From assembly GCA_016630905.1 (NCBI GenBank), contig WBMQ01000002.1:372001-436000 (forward strand): a stretch of DNA of 64,000 bases. The letters run 5' to 3'. Numbering within the stretch: position 1 is the stretch's first letter; each line of letters opens with the position of its first letter. The DNA comes from Capillidium heterosporum. Its lineage: Eukaryota > Entomophthoromycota > Entomophthoromycetes > Entomophthorales > Capillidiaceae. Under the pieces are notes generated by a model. The model was not told the origin of the DNA and searched no databases. It saw only the letters and a program-made list of their open reading frames with translations. Position numbers and translations under genes: made by a program. Positions 22,484 to 33,715 of this stretch are shown one piece after another.

Positions 22484-23461
22484 CTATTTGGTCACCAATT
22501 CCAAAACCTTGACAGCCAAGTACCTATGGGCCATTGTAGTTGGGTGCTCGTTATCCCAGTACAAGTGATTATGGTAGTCCTCACATACATTGCTTCCACT
22601 TATACAAGGTTTGTTGATGAACAAATTCGAACTGAAGTAATCTGTATTGATGATGCCGTTCAGCATTGGGTCCAGATAGTCTTCCAACTTGAAGAAATAG
22701 ATGTTGATATCCTTGTTTGAATCCTTCAACTTGGTCAGCATCGTTTCTAGCAAACTGTTGTGTTTTTTGGTGATGAGGTCCCTTCGATTATGTTCGACAG
22801 GTTCGTTCTTGTCTAGCACCCGATTCAAGTTGGGTAAGTTACCCATTATGAGGTTACTAACTTTATCTTGGGTAATGAGCTTGAGCAATAGATTTTCCAA
22901 AGCGTCGATGACGATATTTGGGTCCTTAGAAGTGAACAGATAGTCGGTACCTCCAAACCAAACGGTGACTAAACTGTCCTTTAGATCTGGCAAATTGTTC
23001 TTTCGTAAGTAAGTCGTCAAATTTTCGCTGATCTGTTCTTCCAAGCTTATGGTAGGGACTAAATACATATGTTAGTATACATGCATATATATCAATATTG
23101 AATTACATGTTGAAGGTTTAGAACTTTTGAGTACGGGGGCCCCACCATAGCTGAAGTTGATGAGATTGATATCTTTACCTTGGATCTTATGGATCATCTT
23201 CTGGAAATATTCGACCCAGACGAAGCCATTGGAAAACCTACCTCCACAGTATTTCTCTTTGTTTGGTTGCTTTCCTGAAGTTAGGTTGTACAAATTGCCT
23301 ACATCGTTCAAACTGTCGCCGAAAACTACTATTTTGTTGAAGTTGGGTAGTTTGGTCACATCGATATCTAAAGTTGGGATTTCCAGTTGAGTACCACATC
23401 CCAGTTCTTCGGGCTTCACTACCCTTGATAGTAGGGTTAGTAGGATTAAGGGTTTGAACAT
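22484..23461 (-). CDS. Secreted GDSL (SGNH) esterase/lipase
   Basis: Two exons, with an intron near 23061-23106, encode a secreted SGNH-fold hydrolase of ~310 residues. The N-terminus MFKPLILLTLLSRVV is a signal peptide. Block I is VVFGDSLNDVGN with the nucleophile Ser50. The Gly of block II lies in NFSYGGAPV, block III is WFGGTDYLF (Asp in place of the common Asn), and block V WDNEHPTTMAH supplies the Asp-x-x-His pair. The pattern fits fungal acetylesterases or lipases of the plant/fungal GDSL type (CE16-like); the substrate is unknown. The start is the only ATG giving a signal peptide. No defects seen. Confidence 0.88.
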
Positions 23462-24566
23462 TATGGATAGTTTTTCAAGAAAAGGAGTATAGATATATAA
23501 TCGAGTGTTTATATATATGTGGACAGATGCATAGGCTTTTGCTTGATCGGCACTATATGAAAGTTTATATAGGTTTTAAGTTTGATAGTGTATTGAAATT
23601 TCGGTTAAAAAGCTCTATATTTTCATCTGGGTTTTGATAGGATAATTCCCGAATTGTTGGTCTCTTCCTAGATCAACTTCAGTATTGCGATGATGCAGGT
23701 TCTACAGTCGTCAACTGGGCTGCTTACTCTATTCAACTTTCATACCTTACATCGTATATTTTCTATATAGATACATCAGCACTTCAAAATAGCTGTAAAG
23801 ATCGCAGTAATGTAATAATGCTTTGAAATAAAGGTACACACGTTTTAGAGAATCTTATATTTATATTTATTAAAATGTATACAATAAAGGAAAAGACATA
23901 TACTTTAAGTATATACCTTTACAATATAGGAAAAAACAAAAAAATCACATCTAAGTGGATATAAATACTTTATTATATAAGATACCATTTATCTCTTTCG
24001 CCTCATACAAACTTGTCTATGGTTGTATTGTACCAGAACAATATGGGTGTGTCAATTCTATTAGCAACTCAACATACGGTCTCATAGTATGAATACCCTG
24101 AATTCGGTATAATTTAGCTTCAACTGAAGGTAAAAGATGCATCGCACTGAGCGAACAGGAGATGCAGATATATGAATAGGTAGTGGTACAATAGAAGTAA
24201 CAGTTCCAAGACGTTGATTCTAGCTGATTATGGTATCTGGTACGTACAAGCTCAGGACTACGGCAATATTTACATATTTAAAACTCCCTAATTTATAGAT
24301 ACTTTGGTTAGCAAGTGCTGATGGTGATTGGGAAGTTGTTAGGATCCGGCTAAAAATTGGTAAGCAACAGCCCAAATAATCGCCGCTTTGAGCGCTCATA
24401 CATGAAATTCACAAGCTCAAGTAAAGCAATCTGAATGATAAACGAAGCGACATAATAGGCGATTAATAACCACACACATAAACTCTCTCGGTTAACTAGA
24501 GGTGTCGATAGTACTCCGCATTAAAACTTCAACGGCATAGGAGTTGAAAGCAAGGTGCTCAAACAC
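23462..24566. other. Intergenic, no gene seen
   Basis: AT-rich 5' flank of the GDSL gene and 3' flank of the Zn2Cys6 gene. Nothing recognised. Confidence 0.6.
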
Positions 24567-26123
24567 TCATTTCTCCACAAACTCTACGATAAATTGGATG
24601 AGGCTGAGGTCGTGGCGGAAGTGGTAGTCGAGCCAAGTGTTCTGGAACTTGGCGTTGAGCTTGAGACCCAACATGACAACCTCAGGGGCTACCTTCTTAC
24701 GTACGAGAAAGCTGACTATTGTGGATACGATCGCCGAGGTGAAGCAGTTGCAGAAGGGTAGCGGTATTCTAGCTATCAAATTGAGGAGTTTCTCAGCGAC
24801 GTTGCAGATCTCGGGTAAGAGGTGCGAAGGGGAATCACTGCCATAGAACTGTAAGGTCAGGCCATAGAAGGTGGAGAAGTGGCAGTGAATGTTGAGAAAT
24901 AATATGAGATGGTCCAACCCCATTTGATCAGGGTTGTTCTTGCGGAACTTGTTGAGCTGCACCATAAACTTGAAAACATCCTCCAGGATTTTGCGAGCCC
25001 TCCGGTCCAGCTCTAACTTGGATGAGTTGTAACGGCCCATGATGACGGCATTTTGCAATCTGTTGAGGGCGTTCAATTTGATGCATATAAGGTTCAAAGT
25101 AAGGTGGGATGCGGTGGGGTAGTCAATCTTTTGGTTAGTATTCATCCGATATATGAGACGGTAGCTTGGGATAAAGTCGGCTTGGATAGGTACGTTTAAA
25201 AGGTTGAGAAATTGGATAGAATGCATGAGGCAATTATAGGCGTAATACCCTTCGTGGTGGTGGGCGGGGCCATCAAGGCGAAGTAGATGCAGCCCTAGAC
25301 CGTGAGCCATCTTAAGTGCTTTAGTATAGATGGTGCCGACGTTGGCTTTCAAAGTTGAAGTGCGTAGCCCATACATACAAACCAGCAGAGTCTGTAAGGT
25401 GTCGAGTGAGTGCCTTAGATGCATCGTCTGGAATCCACGTTCTAGGATCGCACTGCATCGTTCAAAACTGTAGTTGAGAGGGTTGGGTTGTTTGAAGACG
25501 CCCATCCCAGCTGTTACTATTGCTAAGGCTAACTGTGGACTACGTTGCTTTTTGAGAAAGTCGGTCTTGGTGAAAAGGTTCAAGAACACGTTGTAAGTGT
25601 CGAAATAAGCGTCGAAGCATAAGCTGAAGAAGTTGGAGTCGTCTATCACTTGCCTGGTAATACACAATTGGTTCGATTTTGGTGCCGGTTTAGGGAGTTG
25701 GCTTTTAAAATAATTGGAGATCAGTTGTAGTTCGACACTGTCTCGCTCCAAGTTGGGGAACTGTAGATTCGCCAAAAGGGAGAACAGGGCCTTCTTAGAT
25801 CGATGGGTGCTCAACTGATTCATATCGAAAACCATATTCAGCTTAAACCTAGGTTTTAGGGAAATATCCTTCTTGGGTGGGTCCCATAGGACTATATCCC
25901 CTTTACTGTGTTCCAAATCTTTGGAACTAGCCTTGCGGGAAGGTCGATCGTAACTACACTTTATCCTAGCTTTCTGGCAAGAGGAGCAAGGTTGAGCTCG
26001 ATCGCATTTAAGGTGTCGTCTAAAGCAGTAGTCGCAGTTGGTAAAGTTGCCCGATTTGCTGGAAATGTTGCTTGGTCGCTCGTACAAACACTGCTTCGTG
26101 TATACCGAGTCGATAAACTTCAT
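24567..26123 (-). CDS. Zn2Cys6 fungal transcription factor
   Basis: An unspliced protein of 518 residues from the ATG at 26123. The N-terminal binuclear cluster has cysteines at residues 30, 33, 40, 46, 49 and 56 (C-x2-C-x6-C-x5-C-x2-C-x6-C), a textbook Gal4-type motif. A basic linker follows, and the remaining ~400 residues are helical and Leu-rich, as in the fungal regulatory (middle homology) domain. The frame extends upstream to an ATG at 26222 through a hydrophobic stretch. I prefer 26123 because a TATA-like CATAAAAG lies at 26192-26199 and the Zn cluster then sits at the usual N-terminal position. The regulated pathway cannot be told; neighbours give no hint. Codon use is somewhat more G/C-rich than the spacer DNA, as expected of a real gene. 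Confidence 0.9.
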   Translation of the reverse strand: MKFIDSVYTKQCLYERPSNISSKSGNFTNCDYCFRRHLKCDRAQPCSSCQKARIKCSYDRPSRKASSKDLEHSKGDIVLWDPPKKDISLKPRFKLNMVFDMNQLSTHRSKKALFSLLANLQFPNLERDSVELQLISNYFKSQLPKPAPKSNQLCITRQVIDDSNFFSLCFDAYFDTYNVFLNLFTKTDFLKKQRSPQLALAIVTAGMGVFKQPNPLNYSFERCSAILERGFQTMHLRHSLDTLQTLLVCMYGLRTSTLKANVGTIYTKALKMAHGLGLHLLRLDGPAHHHEGYYAYNCLMHSIQFLNLLNVPIQADFIPSYRLIYRMNTNQKIDYPTASHLTLNLICIKLNALNRLQNAVIMGRYNSSKLELDRRARKILEDVFKFMVQLNKFRKNNPDQMGLDHLILFLNIHCHFSTFYGLTLQFYGSDSPSHLLPEICNVAEKLLNLIARIPLPFCNCFTSAIVSTIVSFLVRKKVAPEVVMLGLKLNAKFQNTWLDYHFRHDLSLIQFIVEFVEK

Positions 26124-27676
26124 GGTTGCAATAGTGAATGCAACGAACAGAATTAAAATGAGAGTGGAAGCTACTTCGCTATAAGTGCTTACTTTTATGA
26201 GTTTTGCACCCATATTAGCCATTTGCTTTTACCCTTTTCCTCCAATTGGGAAATCAGCTGGTTGAGTTATTACAAAGCTATAGGCCTATATCAGGCTAAT
26301 ATCGGCTTCATAAAGCCGCGAATCTGACTAATGAACCAAGTGTAGTACTGGTGTACAACTGGAACAATACCCAACGTCAAAAGAAATTCTGCTGCATTTG
26401 GCTAATAAGGAAGGTTTGTGTAGTTCCGCTTTGGATTACAAAAAGGATCAGAGTATCCAAATTCAATACATTGAAGAGATACGAAAGCCTTGAGAATTCT
26501 CTTACGGTCCTGCTGTCCATCATATTATAAATGTCGTTCAATCTCAAAGCTAAAAAATATATTGGCATATGCATACCTGGTCATATCAGCCAAGAGGCAC
26601 ATACATGGATGAGGATAAAAGTTACTAAAGCTACTTCTATTGATATTAAATTAGGAATAAATGGTTGAATATTCAATGCATTCGGACTGTAGTTGAACAG
26701 AACCTGGAAGCATGCGCCTGCTTTGGAAGAAAATTTGATTAATCGCCTAATATCAGTACAAAAGGTAGGAAATTATACCTATAAATGTCGGTGGTCAGAA
26801 GTTATTTATGTTTATAAGTTAGATACATTCATTTTAATCTCGGTAAAGTTAATTGAGGTCTATATATGGATATCACTTATAAGATGGCTATCTTTAATGC
26901 CGCAGTCAACAATTAAACGCTTGTATAGCTTATAAAGACAAATGTTGTGGCTCATTTTTTACCCATTTTCTATTATAAAGAAGATGTGAAAGGTAAACAA
27001 AAGGGCTTGATAGTAGGAAATTGTTTTGTATATATAGGTGGTTCCAATTGAAAGCCAAGATATTCTAGAACGTTTGTCGCATTTACTCAGTGGAACATTA
27101 GTTCAAAAGCAAACTATTGTCAAAGAAATAGTGTAGGGATAGACTTTTTATTGGTTTAAAGAATTCTAATATATATAATATGGATGACCAAAGTAGAGAG
27201 GTAGACCGACAATTGAAGCTGAAAGTCAGCTAAAGCTTACAAATGTACAGCGCTTTTAACAACAAGCCTGGTATATTATGTTAGTAAGCATACTTTATAT
27301 AGAGACCATTGTGTTAAACTAGCTATAGACACCTATATAGTTGTCTACTAGGTATAACTGATGTTCAATTTATAGCCAAGCTAATGGCTGAAAACTAGCA
27401 TACTCTTGTCTCACGTTTATAAATAGTATCTAAATCTAAACAAGCAGGCAGTGTAAGCAAACTGATATTCCGTTAGATTCATATATATCATGTTCTTCTT
27501 TGAACATGCTTTTAATATGTCGATTAAAGTATAGGAGTTTGTTTACCCTTTAAAAATATATTAGCGATAAATTCTGTTTGAACAAGCATATGTTATATTT
27601 TAGTAAATTGCTGTGCTGTACAAACCTTGACAAAGCTATATCAAACATCCGATATTTATATATAACAATAAATATT
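26124..27676. other. Intergenic with one coding-like trace
   Basis: Mostly AT-rich spacer. On the minus strand at 26377-26574 a 65-codon frame (LRLNDIYNMMDSRTVREF, then LSYLFNVLNLDTLILF) looks protein-like but has no recognisable family or further exons. It may be a relic. Nothing else recognised. Confidence 0.45.
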
Positions 27677-30600
27677 TTATTTCAAGTAACTCCCTCTAAT
27701 CATCTGTGCTAGATCTAGCAGTTGATGTTCCAAGTTGTGATTTAGCTTTAAACTGGGATTTGTCATTGAAATCTTCAACAGATGGATGGCATTGCTCAAA
27801 TTCTCTAAACTAAAGTCCTTCCCATTAGTTATATCTGCCAATAGTCCATTAGTTATTAGAGAGCTGTTCAGGCTATCTATAAAGTCCAAACCAAGTTGAT
27901 ACTACGTTTTAGTTAGTAAGGAATTAACATGTCAAGCTGAAGTTACCTGTTTTAGGATATCCGATTCTGACCAGCTAGATTTAGTCTTCTCTCTCTCGCT
28001 CCGTTTCTTATCAAATTCAACTACCATCCGTTGAATATTCTGAGGGATGACGCTGGTTATGATATCGGTGCCCGGTTTACTCTTGATGAAGACAAGCTTT
28101 ATAATAAATAAATTTACTATTTGATCCTAGCTAAGAAACCTTACCAGATGCCACAGGACACCAAAGTTACTGGACCAATCGGTAAAATCGAGAAATTTTT
28201 GCAGTATATTCTTGATGTAGTATATGATTCTCCCCTAAAGCCCAGCGAAATAAGTATCTAAATATCTTTATAATATTACTTTGATCACGGTAAGGTCGAA
28301 GTTCAAAGTGGAGCATCGTAAGGTAAGCTCGATAAAGGAAAGGTGGTGGAAACCCGATGTATCGTTATTTAAATGATCGAAAATAGCAGTTGTAACCTAT
28401 GTCAATGTTAGAATTGAAATATATATTACAAAAGTTACTGATCCAGCAACCATTTTCAAGTAATGGCTTGGGCTTAAAGCAAGGAGTTCACAACATAGGA
28501 TTATAACTCCAGTGTCTCCTACATTGGATTCAACGGATGCGCAATTAGTACGCAAAGATTCAGCTACATCGTCCATCAGCTTAGCTAATCCATTGTGTTT
28601 AAGGTTTTCCTCTTGAGAGCAGTAGAAAATATTTTTCAAGCATTGAAACATCAATAGCTATTGAAATTAGTATATATTAGATTGCTATATTACCTTTAGA
28701 CTTTTAATCTTTAAAAGTACTAATCGATGTTTGGTTAATACATTTAGAGCTTCAGCCACATGCTATTTTGATTGATTAATACATCAATTTTGATAACTAA
28801 TAATACTTTCATATACTCTTGTCTAAATATAAGATTGAGTGGCAGTCCACCCCAAAGCCGTAGGAAGGAGATAGGGTCTTCTTCAAAGGTTTTCGAAAGG
28901 GAGACCAACTTACACACACATGAGTTCTAAAACATAAATTAATCGATACCAAATAAAATGGGCTTACCAGGAGGTTAACTTGTGCATCTTCAAGTAGAAG
29001 GGAGGCTAGGTCTTGAGTCTTTTGGAGTACCTTACTGTCACCTAGTTCTACCCATCTAAGAATGTTAGAAGCAAATCGAAGATCAAAAAGTAAACTACCA
29101 CTGTAAATATGAAGTCCATTTGCTCCCATTGGATAGAGTCTGGTAAATTTTTAAACACCATATACCATACTTCCATATAGATGGCAGTCAGATGAAAAGG
29201 ACTAGTCATCAACCGTTCCCAAACCAAATTCTCCCAAAGAGTGAAATTTGCTGAAAAAAACACAAATGCACTACTATATACGCACTCTACAACCTGTCTT
29301 TGCAGCGAGTTCAAGGATAATTCACAGTTCTCTTTATCAGTTCTGTTTACCAAGCTTTTACAGAGATCGGCTCTTAAAAACGCTTGTATAGGTAGATGAG
29401 CAAGCAAATCCAACAATTCGGTCAGCAATTTCGAGCAGAAGAATGTACTTTCTTTGGTATTCAAATTCAATTCATTTTGGATGTTCGGTAAAGTATGGTG
29501 TAAAGACTCCATAATGTAGATTAGGCATCTAACCTTTCCCTCTAAAAACTCATCGTGTAAATCGAAATCCACGATATCCTTCAAATATAAACCAACAAAA
29601 AAGGATACTATGTCCAATTGCTCTCTGGGGGTTTTGTCGGTATGAAATAAAAGTTCTTGATTAAAGCTCATAACTATTTTCGTAAGTACAGCACTGGAAG
29701 GTCGTAGTGAAGGTGGAAGCTTGGGATTGCAGACTAGACCAAATGGAATGTAGCTAAAAATAAGTATATACATTAAAAGCTAAATTTACCTAAACAGTAC
29801 TAGATTGGTCGAAAATATATACTTGATCGTTTGCGAGGATTCAGGTTGGAGGAACTGGATCGTGAAAAAATCAATTCTATCCATGAAAAATTCGAATATA
29901 AACCTATATATGAGGTGTAGGAAATCTATGTGGACCTGAGCCTTCTTTAAGCTAACTGTATCTTCGCCGTCAGCTTGGTAGGCTTTTAAGCTAGTTCTAA
30001 ATGCTTTGTAGTGACTTAAACTTATCTTGCATAAATCTTGTAAAAGTGGACCTACCTACAATATAAATATATATCACGTAAATCCATAAATATTACTTTG
30101 ATTTTTTCAAGTAATTGGCCGGTTCTCGATTTGGGGATAATGATCTTTAAAACAATAAGAGTAAATTGAATTAGCTGTTGGTCTTCCATCTCTATACTCA
30201 AGAGCTTTATCAAATTATTAACAGCTATTACACATTAAAATAAAATACAAAATTAATAAAGGGTACCTTCAGGCAAACTATCATCCATTAAAAGCAATTC
30301 TAAAATATTATTGTCGGTAATGAGGTCGGGTACGTTCTTCAGCTCTTTTAAATAAAAGGTAGAAATGCTACTAAATGTATCGGCTAACTCTTTGTTAGAA
30401 TTAAAACTTTTGAGTTCCTAAAGAAAAAATTAAGTGCTTTTTAAATTTAAAGAATGCTTACATGGATAAGGGAAAGCGCTTGTATCAGATTTCTTAAAGA
30501 AAGAAAAAAAAGCTCGACGAAACTATCGATAGATGCAGCTTTACTCTTGGCGAAACATGAAAAAAGAAATTGATGATACCAAATACTAACTTCTAAATAA

Positions 30601-30801
30601 GCACCTATCGATTCCTTTGTAACTTTATACTTGATTTCGTAAAAAGAATGGCTAAAATTTAATAGCTAGAGATGGGAATTAGTAAACTTTTGTTTTAGAA
30701 ACTACCTTTTCGAAGATCAATAGGAACGATTCATTGCTCTTTAACATGGTATCCAGGTTTGAAAGCAAGGCTTTAAGTTCTTCTAATTCCGAATCTTCCA
30801 T
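27677..30801 (-). CDS. Large alpha-helical repeat protein (unidentified; FIRRM-like is one candidate)
   Basis: At least ten exons with short introns, starting MEDSELEELKALLSNLDTM at 30801 and ending QMIRGSYLK at 27677. The protein is about 850-900 residues, almost wholly helical and Leu-rich, with the spacing of HEAT/ARM-like repeats and no membrane or catalytic motif. One large exon (29048-29773 region) includes SLNSLQRQVVECVYSS and LTAIYMEVWYMVFKNLP. The helical pattern, length and charged C-terminal segment with a Trp (EKTKSSWSESDI) loosely recall C1orf112/FIRRM, a FIGNL1 partner in recombination, but other HEAT proteins are equally possible. The exon chain is consistent at each junction I checked; the inner junctions near 28.1-28.4 kb are less certain. 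Confidence 0.6.
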
Positions 30802-31267
30802 TTTGGATTGAATTGTATTTGGAGAAAGCAAAGCTCTGTGAAGTAAAGCAAGCACTTATAGCTGAAGGTATCAGAATATTGCAAAGTCGATTCCAACATA
30901 TGAAAATTATGACGAAATTCAATTATTTGAAGCTGACATCCTATACCAGTTGTCTATATTCCGTAGTATCTAAGCTCGAATTGAAACACTTCAAATATAA
31001 AAATACAGCGCAAGAATCGAGATTCCGTATCTAGAGACGTATGTGTTTTTTATAGGTGAAAAGTGCTTGGTGAACTGGAAAGCTAGATATAGGCTCGCGA
31101 CTGCTTTGGATTAACTTCTTCAACCAAACAGATAGCCACTCCATAGAAAATTGGCAAGCAAAAATTTAGCGTTTCACTCAGTTTAGCTTTGCAAAGTCAA
31201 AGAAATTAGATTTGGTCGAAAACCAACCCAATTGTTTATCTACTAGAGCCCAACTAAAAGCCATATA

Positions 31268-31984
31268 ATGAACTATGTAAGGGCAAAGGTAGTAAAGAGG
31301 TTCAAGCACATCCACCCCCAAATAGAATTAGACCTTAAAAGAGCTTTGGAACGATACGACAACGAAACAAAAGCAATTAATAATCCCATTTCAACTACCG
31401 ATTTTGAATCAACTTCTAACCCAGAAGCTAGAGTAGATGATAAATTTGTAGATAAAGGTAACAATAAGGTAAAGTGGAGGTTATGGCACAAGTTCAACTA
31501 CTTCCTCCTAACCCAAGAAAACAGAGGTCAAAATGTAACTTCCAAATTTACCTACTGCCACGAACTCCAACCTTATCAGAACTTACCTATACCCAACAGC
31601 AACCTAGTCGAAAACTACACAACCCTCAAGTTGGATACACCGATAGACCTAAACCTATATCCTAGCAAGTACTTTACCAATCCGGAAGTTTTCAACCTGA
31701 TACCGAAATTGAACAACAAGATGGTAGTATTTACACCACAGTACAAGCATGGCCCACTGAGACCAGGAGAGTGGGTATGTCACAACTGCCTCCAGGTAAA
31801 CTATCGATTTCGAACTAAATGTTTCCACTGTAACTTGGGATTGGTGGAGTCAGGTCCAAAGTTGTTCAAGCTAGCCAAGAATTTGGACAGCTGGCTGTGT
31901 AAGGAGTGCCTAGTAGTCAACTTCAAGAATGAGAAACAGTGTCACAGCTGTAGTGGTAATTGTGTGGAAGTCAAACTTAGTTAA
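31268..31984 (+). CDS. Protein with two RanBP2-type zinc fingers
   Basis: A 238-residue unspliced protein. The C-terminal third holds two RanBP2-type zinc fingers, each Trp-x-Cys-x2-Cys-x10-Cys-x2-Cys with the conserved Asn after the second Cys (at GEWVCHNCLQVN and DSWLCKECLVVN). Such fingers bind single-stranded RNA or ubiquitin. The N-terminal two thirds are charged, then Tyr/Asn/Pro-rich (ELQPYQNLPIPNSNL), with no known domain. The ATG at 31268 is directly followed by a basic stretch. An RNA-binding role is plausible from the fingers but is inference. The gene is convergent with the small gene at 32000. Confidence 0.75.
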   Translation: MNYVRAKVVKRFKHIHPQIELDLKRALERYDNETKAINNPISTTDFESTSNPEARVDDKFVDKGNNKVKWRLWHKFNYFLLTQENRGQNVTSKFTYCHELQPYQNLPIPNSNLVENYTTLKLDTPIDLNLYPSKYFTNPEVFNLIPKLNNKMVVFTPQYKHGPLRPGEWVCHNCLQVNYRFRTKCFHCNLGLVESGPKLFKLAKNLDSWLCKECLVVNFKNEKQCHSCSGNCVEVKLS

Positions 31985-31999
31985 AGCCAAAAAGTATCT

Positions 32000-32194
32000 T
32001 TAATTAGCACTAAAAGTTTTTAATAAAATTGGTTGATTTTTATACTTTAAAGATCTTGTTGAAGGTATTGCTAGTACGTTTTTAAAATACTGACGCTGAA
32101 GCCATAAAGTAAATACTATCCACCCCAAAGTAACGGCGTAAGCATATTTATTTTGGAAATACATTTTGAGAAGACTTGAAAATTTACATAGCAT
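32000..32194 (-). CDS. Possible small single-span membrane protein
   Basis: A 64-codon frame with two candidate ATGs (32194 and 32164). From the second it reads MYFQNKYAYAVTLGWIVFTL, with one hydrophobic span followed by a basic tail (WLQRQYFKN), like small mitochondrial or ER tail proteins. It lies only 25-55 nt downstream of the C2H2 gene's stop on the same strand, so it might instead be read-through 3' sequence. No family recognised. Confidence 0.3.
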   Translation of the reverse strand: MLCKFSSLLKMYFQNKYAYAVTLGWIVFTLWLQRQYFKNVLAIPSTRSLKYKNQPILLKTFSAN

Positions 32195-32219
32195 AAAAAC
32201 CTACCATCAGCATCAAGTG

Positions 32220-32870
32220 TCATACCGACTTGGCCAACTCGAAATCTTTATGCACATTCCTTAAGTGTCTTCGCAAGTCGTGCTTCCTACAAAAACTTTT
32301 AGGGCAGATGGTACAGTGCTCTTCCCTTTTACGCTCGGTACTGTGGATCTCCATGTGGGCCAGCATATTAAACCTCCGACTGAATTTCTTGGTGCAGGAG
32401 GAGAATTGGCACTTGATGTATTTGGCCTTCAAGAACCGTTTTTTAGGGGCTTTGACTATACCTTCCACTACGTCCTGATACGTAGTATCTTTGTCATACT
32501 TTTCTACGTACCTGGAGGGCTCTATAGCTTGACAGTTGTCGCAGGATTCAAAAGGTGGTGGTTGCTCTATGAACTTCTGTTCGGGGTGGTAGGCCTTTGG
32601 TTCCTTGAAATCCATAAACCTCTTACCTTTGTAGATGAAGACAGGGATGGGGCTGTTGGAAACTTTGGGTAGAATGGGAACAGGTAGGGAGCAGTAGTAA
32701 TCCTTGTACTCATTGCTTATAGATGAACTGGTAGAGGTGTCTCTATCGTCCAGAAGTAGGTTGCGTCCGTTGTCGACAAAGCTTTGCTTACGACTCGAGG
32801 TGAAACTAGGTGTGTCGTTATGGGTAATAACGTGTTCCTCAACTCTCTTTTCGCTTTTTACTGCACTCAT
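32220..32870 (-). CDS. C2H2 zinc finger transcription factor (two fingers)
   Basis: A 216-residue protein from the ATG at 32870 (upstream codons lack an ATG). The C-terminal fingers are C-x4-C-x12-H-x3-H followed by C-x2-C-x12-H-x4-H, the second containing SFCRKHDLRRHLRNVH. The Lys-His-Asp-Leu-x-Arg-His form is common in fungal Swi5/Ace2/Crz1-like regulators. The N-terminal half is Ser/Thr/Lys-rich and disordered, with a short Pro-rich patch (SLPVPILPK). Two additional cysteines (ESCDNCQ) upstream may form another metal site. No intron is needed. Target genes are unknown. Confidence 0.8.
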   Translation of the reverse strand: MSAVKSEKRVEEHVITHNDTPSFTSSRKQSFVDNGRNLLLDDRDTSTSSSISNEYKDYYCSLPVPILPKVSNSPIPVFIYKGKRFMDFKEPKAYHPEQKFIEQPPPFESCDNCQAIEPSRYVEKYDKDTTYQDVVEGIVKAPKKRFLKAKYIKCQFSSCTKKFSRRFNMLAHMEIHSTERKREEHCTICPKSFCRKHDLRRHLRNVHKDFELAKSV

Positions 32871-33715
32871 TTTCTGGTTTCGGCTCAATAGTAGTGTATC
32901 GGTGTTTCACCTAGTCTGGTTTCTTGTGGTAAAGCGTAGTTGACAGAAAGCTCAGGGAAATAAAGGGTAACTAAGCGTTTCCAAGTACTAAAGTGAAAAT
33001 TTTAAGTCGCGTTTAATTGGTAAATGTTTTTTGATCATGCTCAGCTTTTACATTTTGGAGTTGAGTCAAACGTCGATTCTTTACTGTTTTCGAGGACAGG
33101 ATAGGAGGCTGATAGAAAGCTCCTGATCTATAAACAAATATGGTTCAATAAACAGAAGAATGTAAGGATACATGTAGTATATCTCTTGAAGTATATTTAC
33201 AATTTTGAACATTGAATGAGCAGTTTGTTTAAAATGCATTGTATATATAAAGTGTATTATCAAATACAAACCTTTAAGTTTAAACTCAAATAATACTGCA
33301 AGGACAGTAGTATAGAATACTTTGAACTCATACTACATAATAGCTTAGTGTAGACCTAGTATGATTTGCTCAGCTTACATAGAATAATCGAGCCTATCGA
33401 ATGTTTATAAAACATCATAGATATATCCAAGAAACTAGCATATAGTAAAATGAAGCAAACGCTTTTTAATGTATTGTTAAATGTATCTTTGAAAACTATA
33501 TGTTCCCTATACTTTTACAAATGACAGCATTAAAATTAAAAGTGGTTCGATAAGCATGCCAACCTATAATTGAAATCTATAAAAAAGTTTATCAGTTTGG
33601 CTCAATCTACTGATACTAATCTGAATCGCTAAATCCATCATTCTCACCAAAGAGATATAATAGTTTGAAACTATAATCTAATTACCAAAGCCCTTAGATT
33701 CCATTAACACACTCT
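32871..33715. other. Intergenic, no gene seen
   Basis: AT-rich 5' flank of the C2H2 gene and 3' flank of the F-box/LRR pseudogene. Nothing recognised. Confidence 0.6.

Noticed and set aside
26377-26574. 65-codon minus-strand frame
   Set aside because: Protein-like composition but no family, no partner exons and no promoter; kept only as a note.
30813-31034. 73-codon plus-strand frame starting at the promoter of the helical-repeat gene
   Set aside because: No motif, and it lies in the divergent promoter interval; probably chance.
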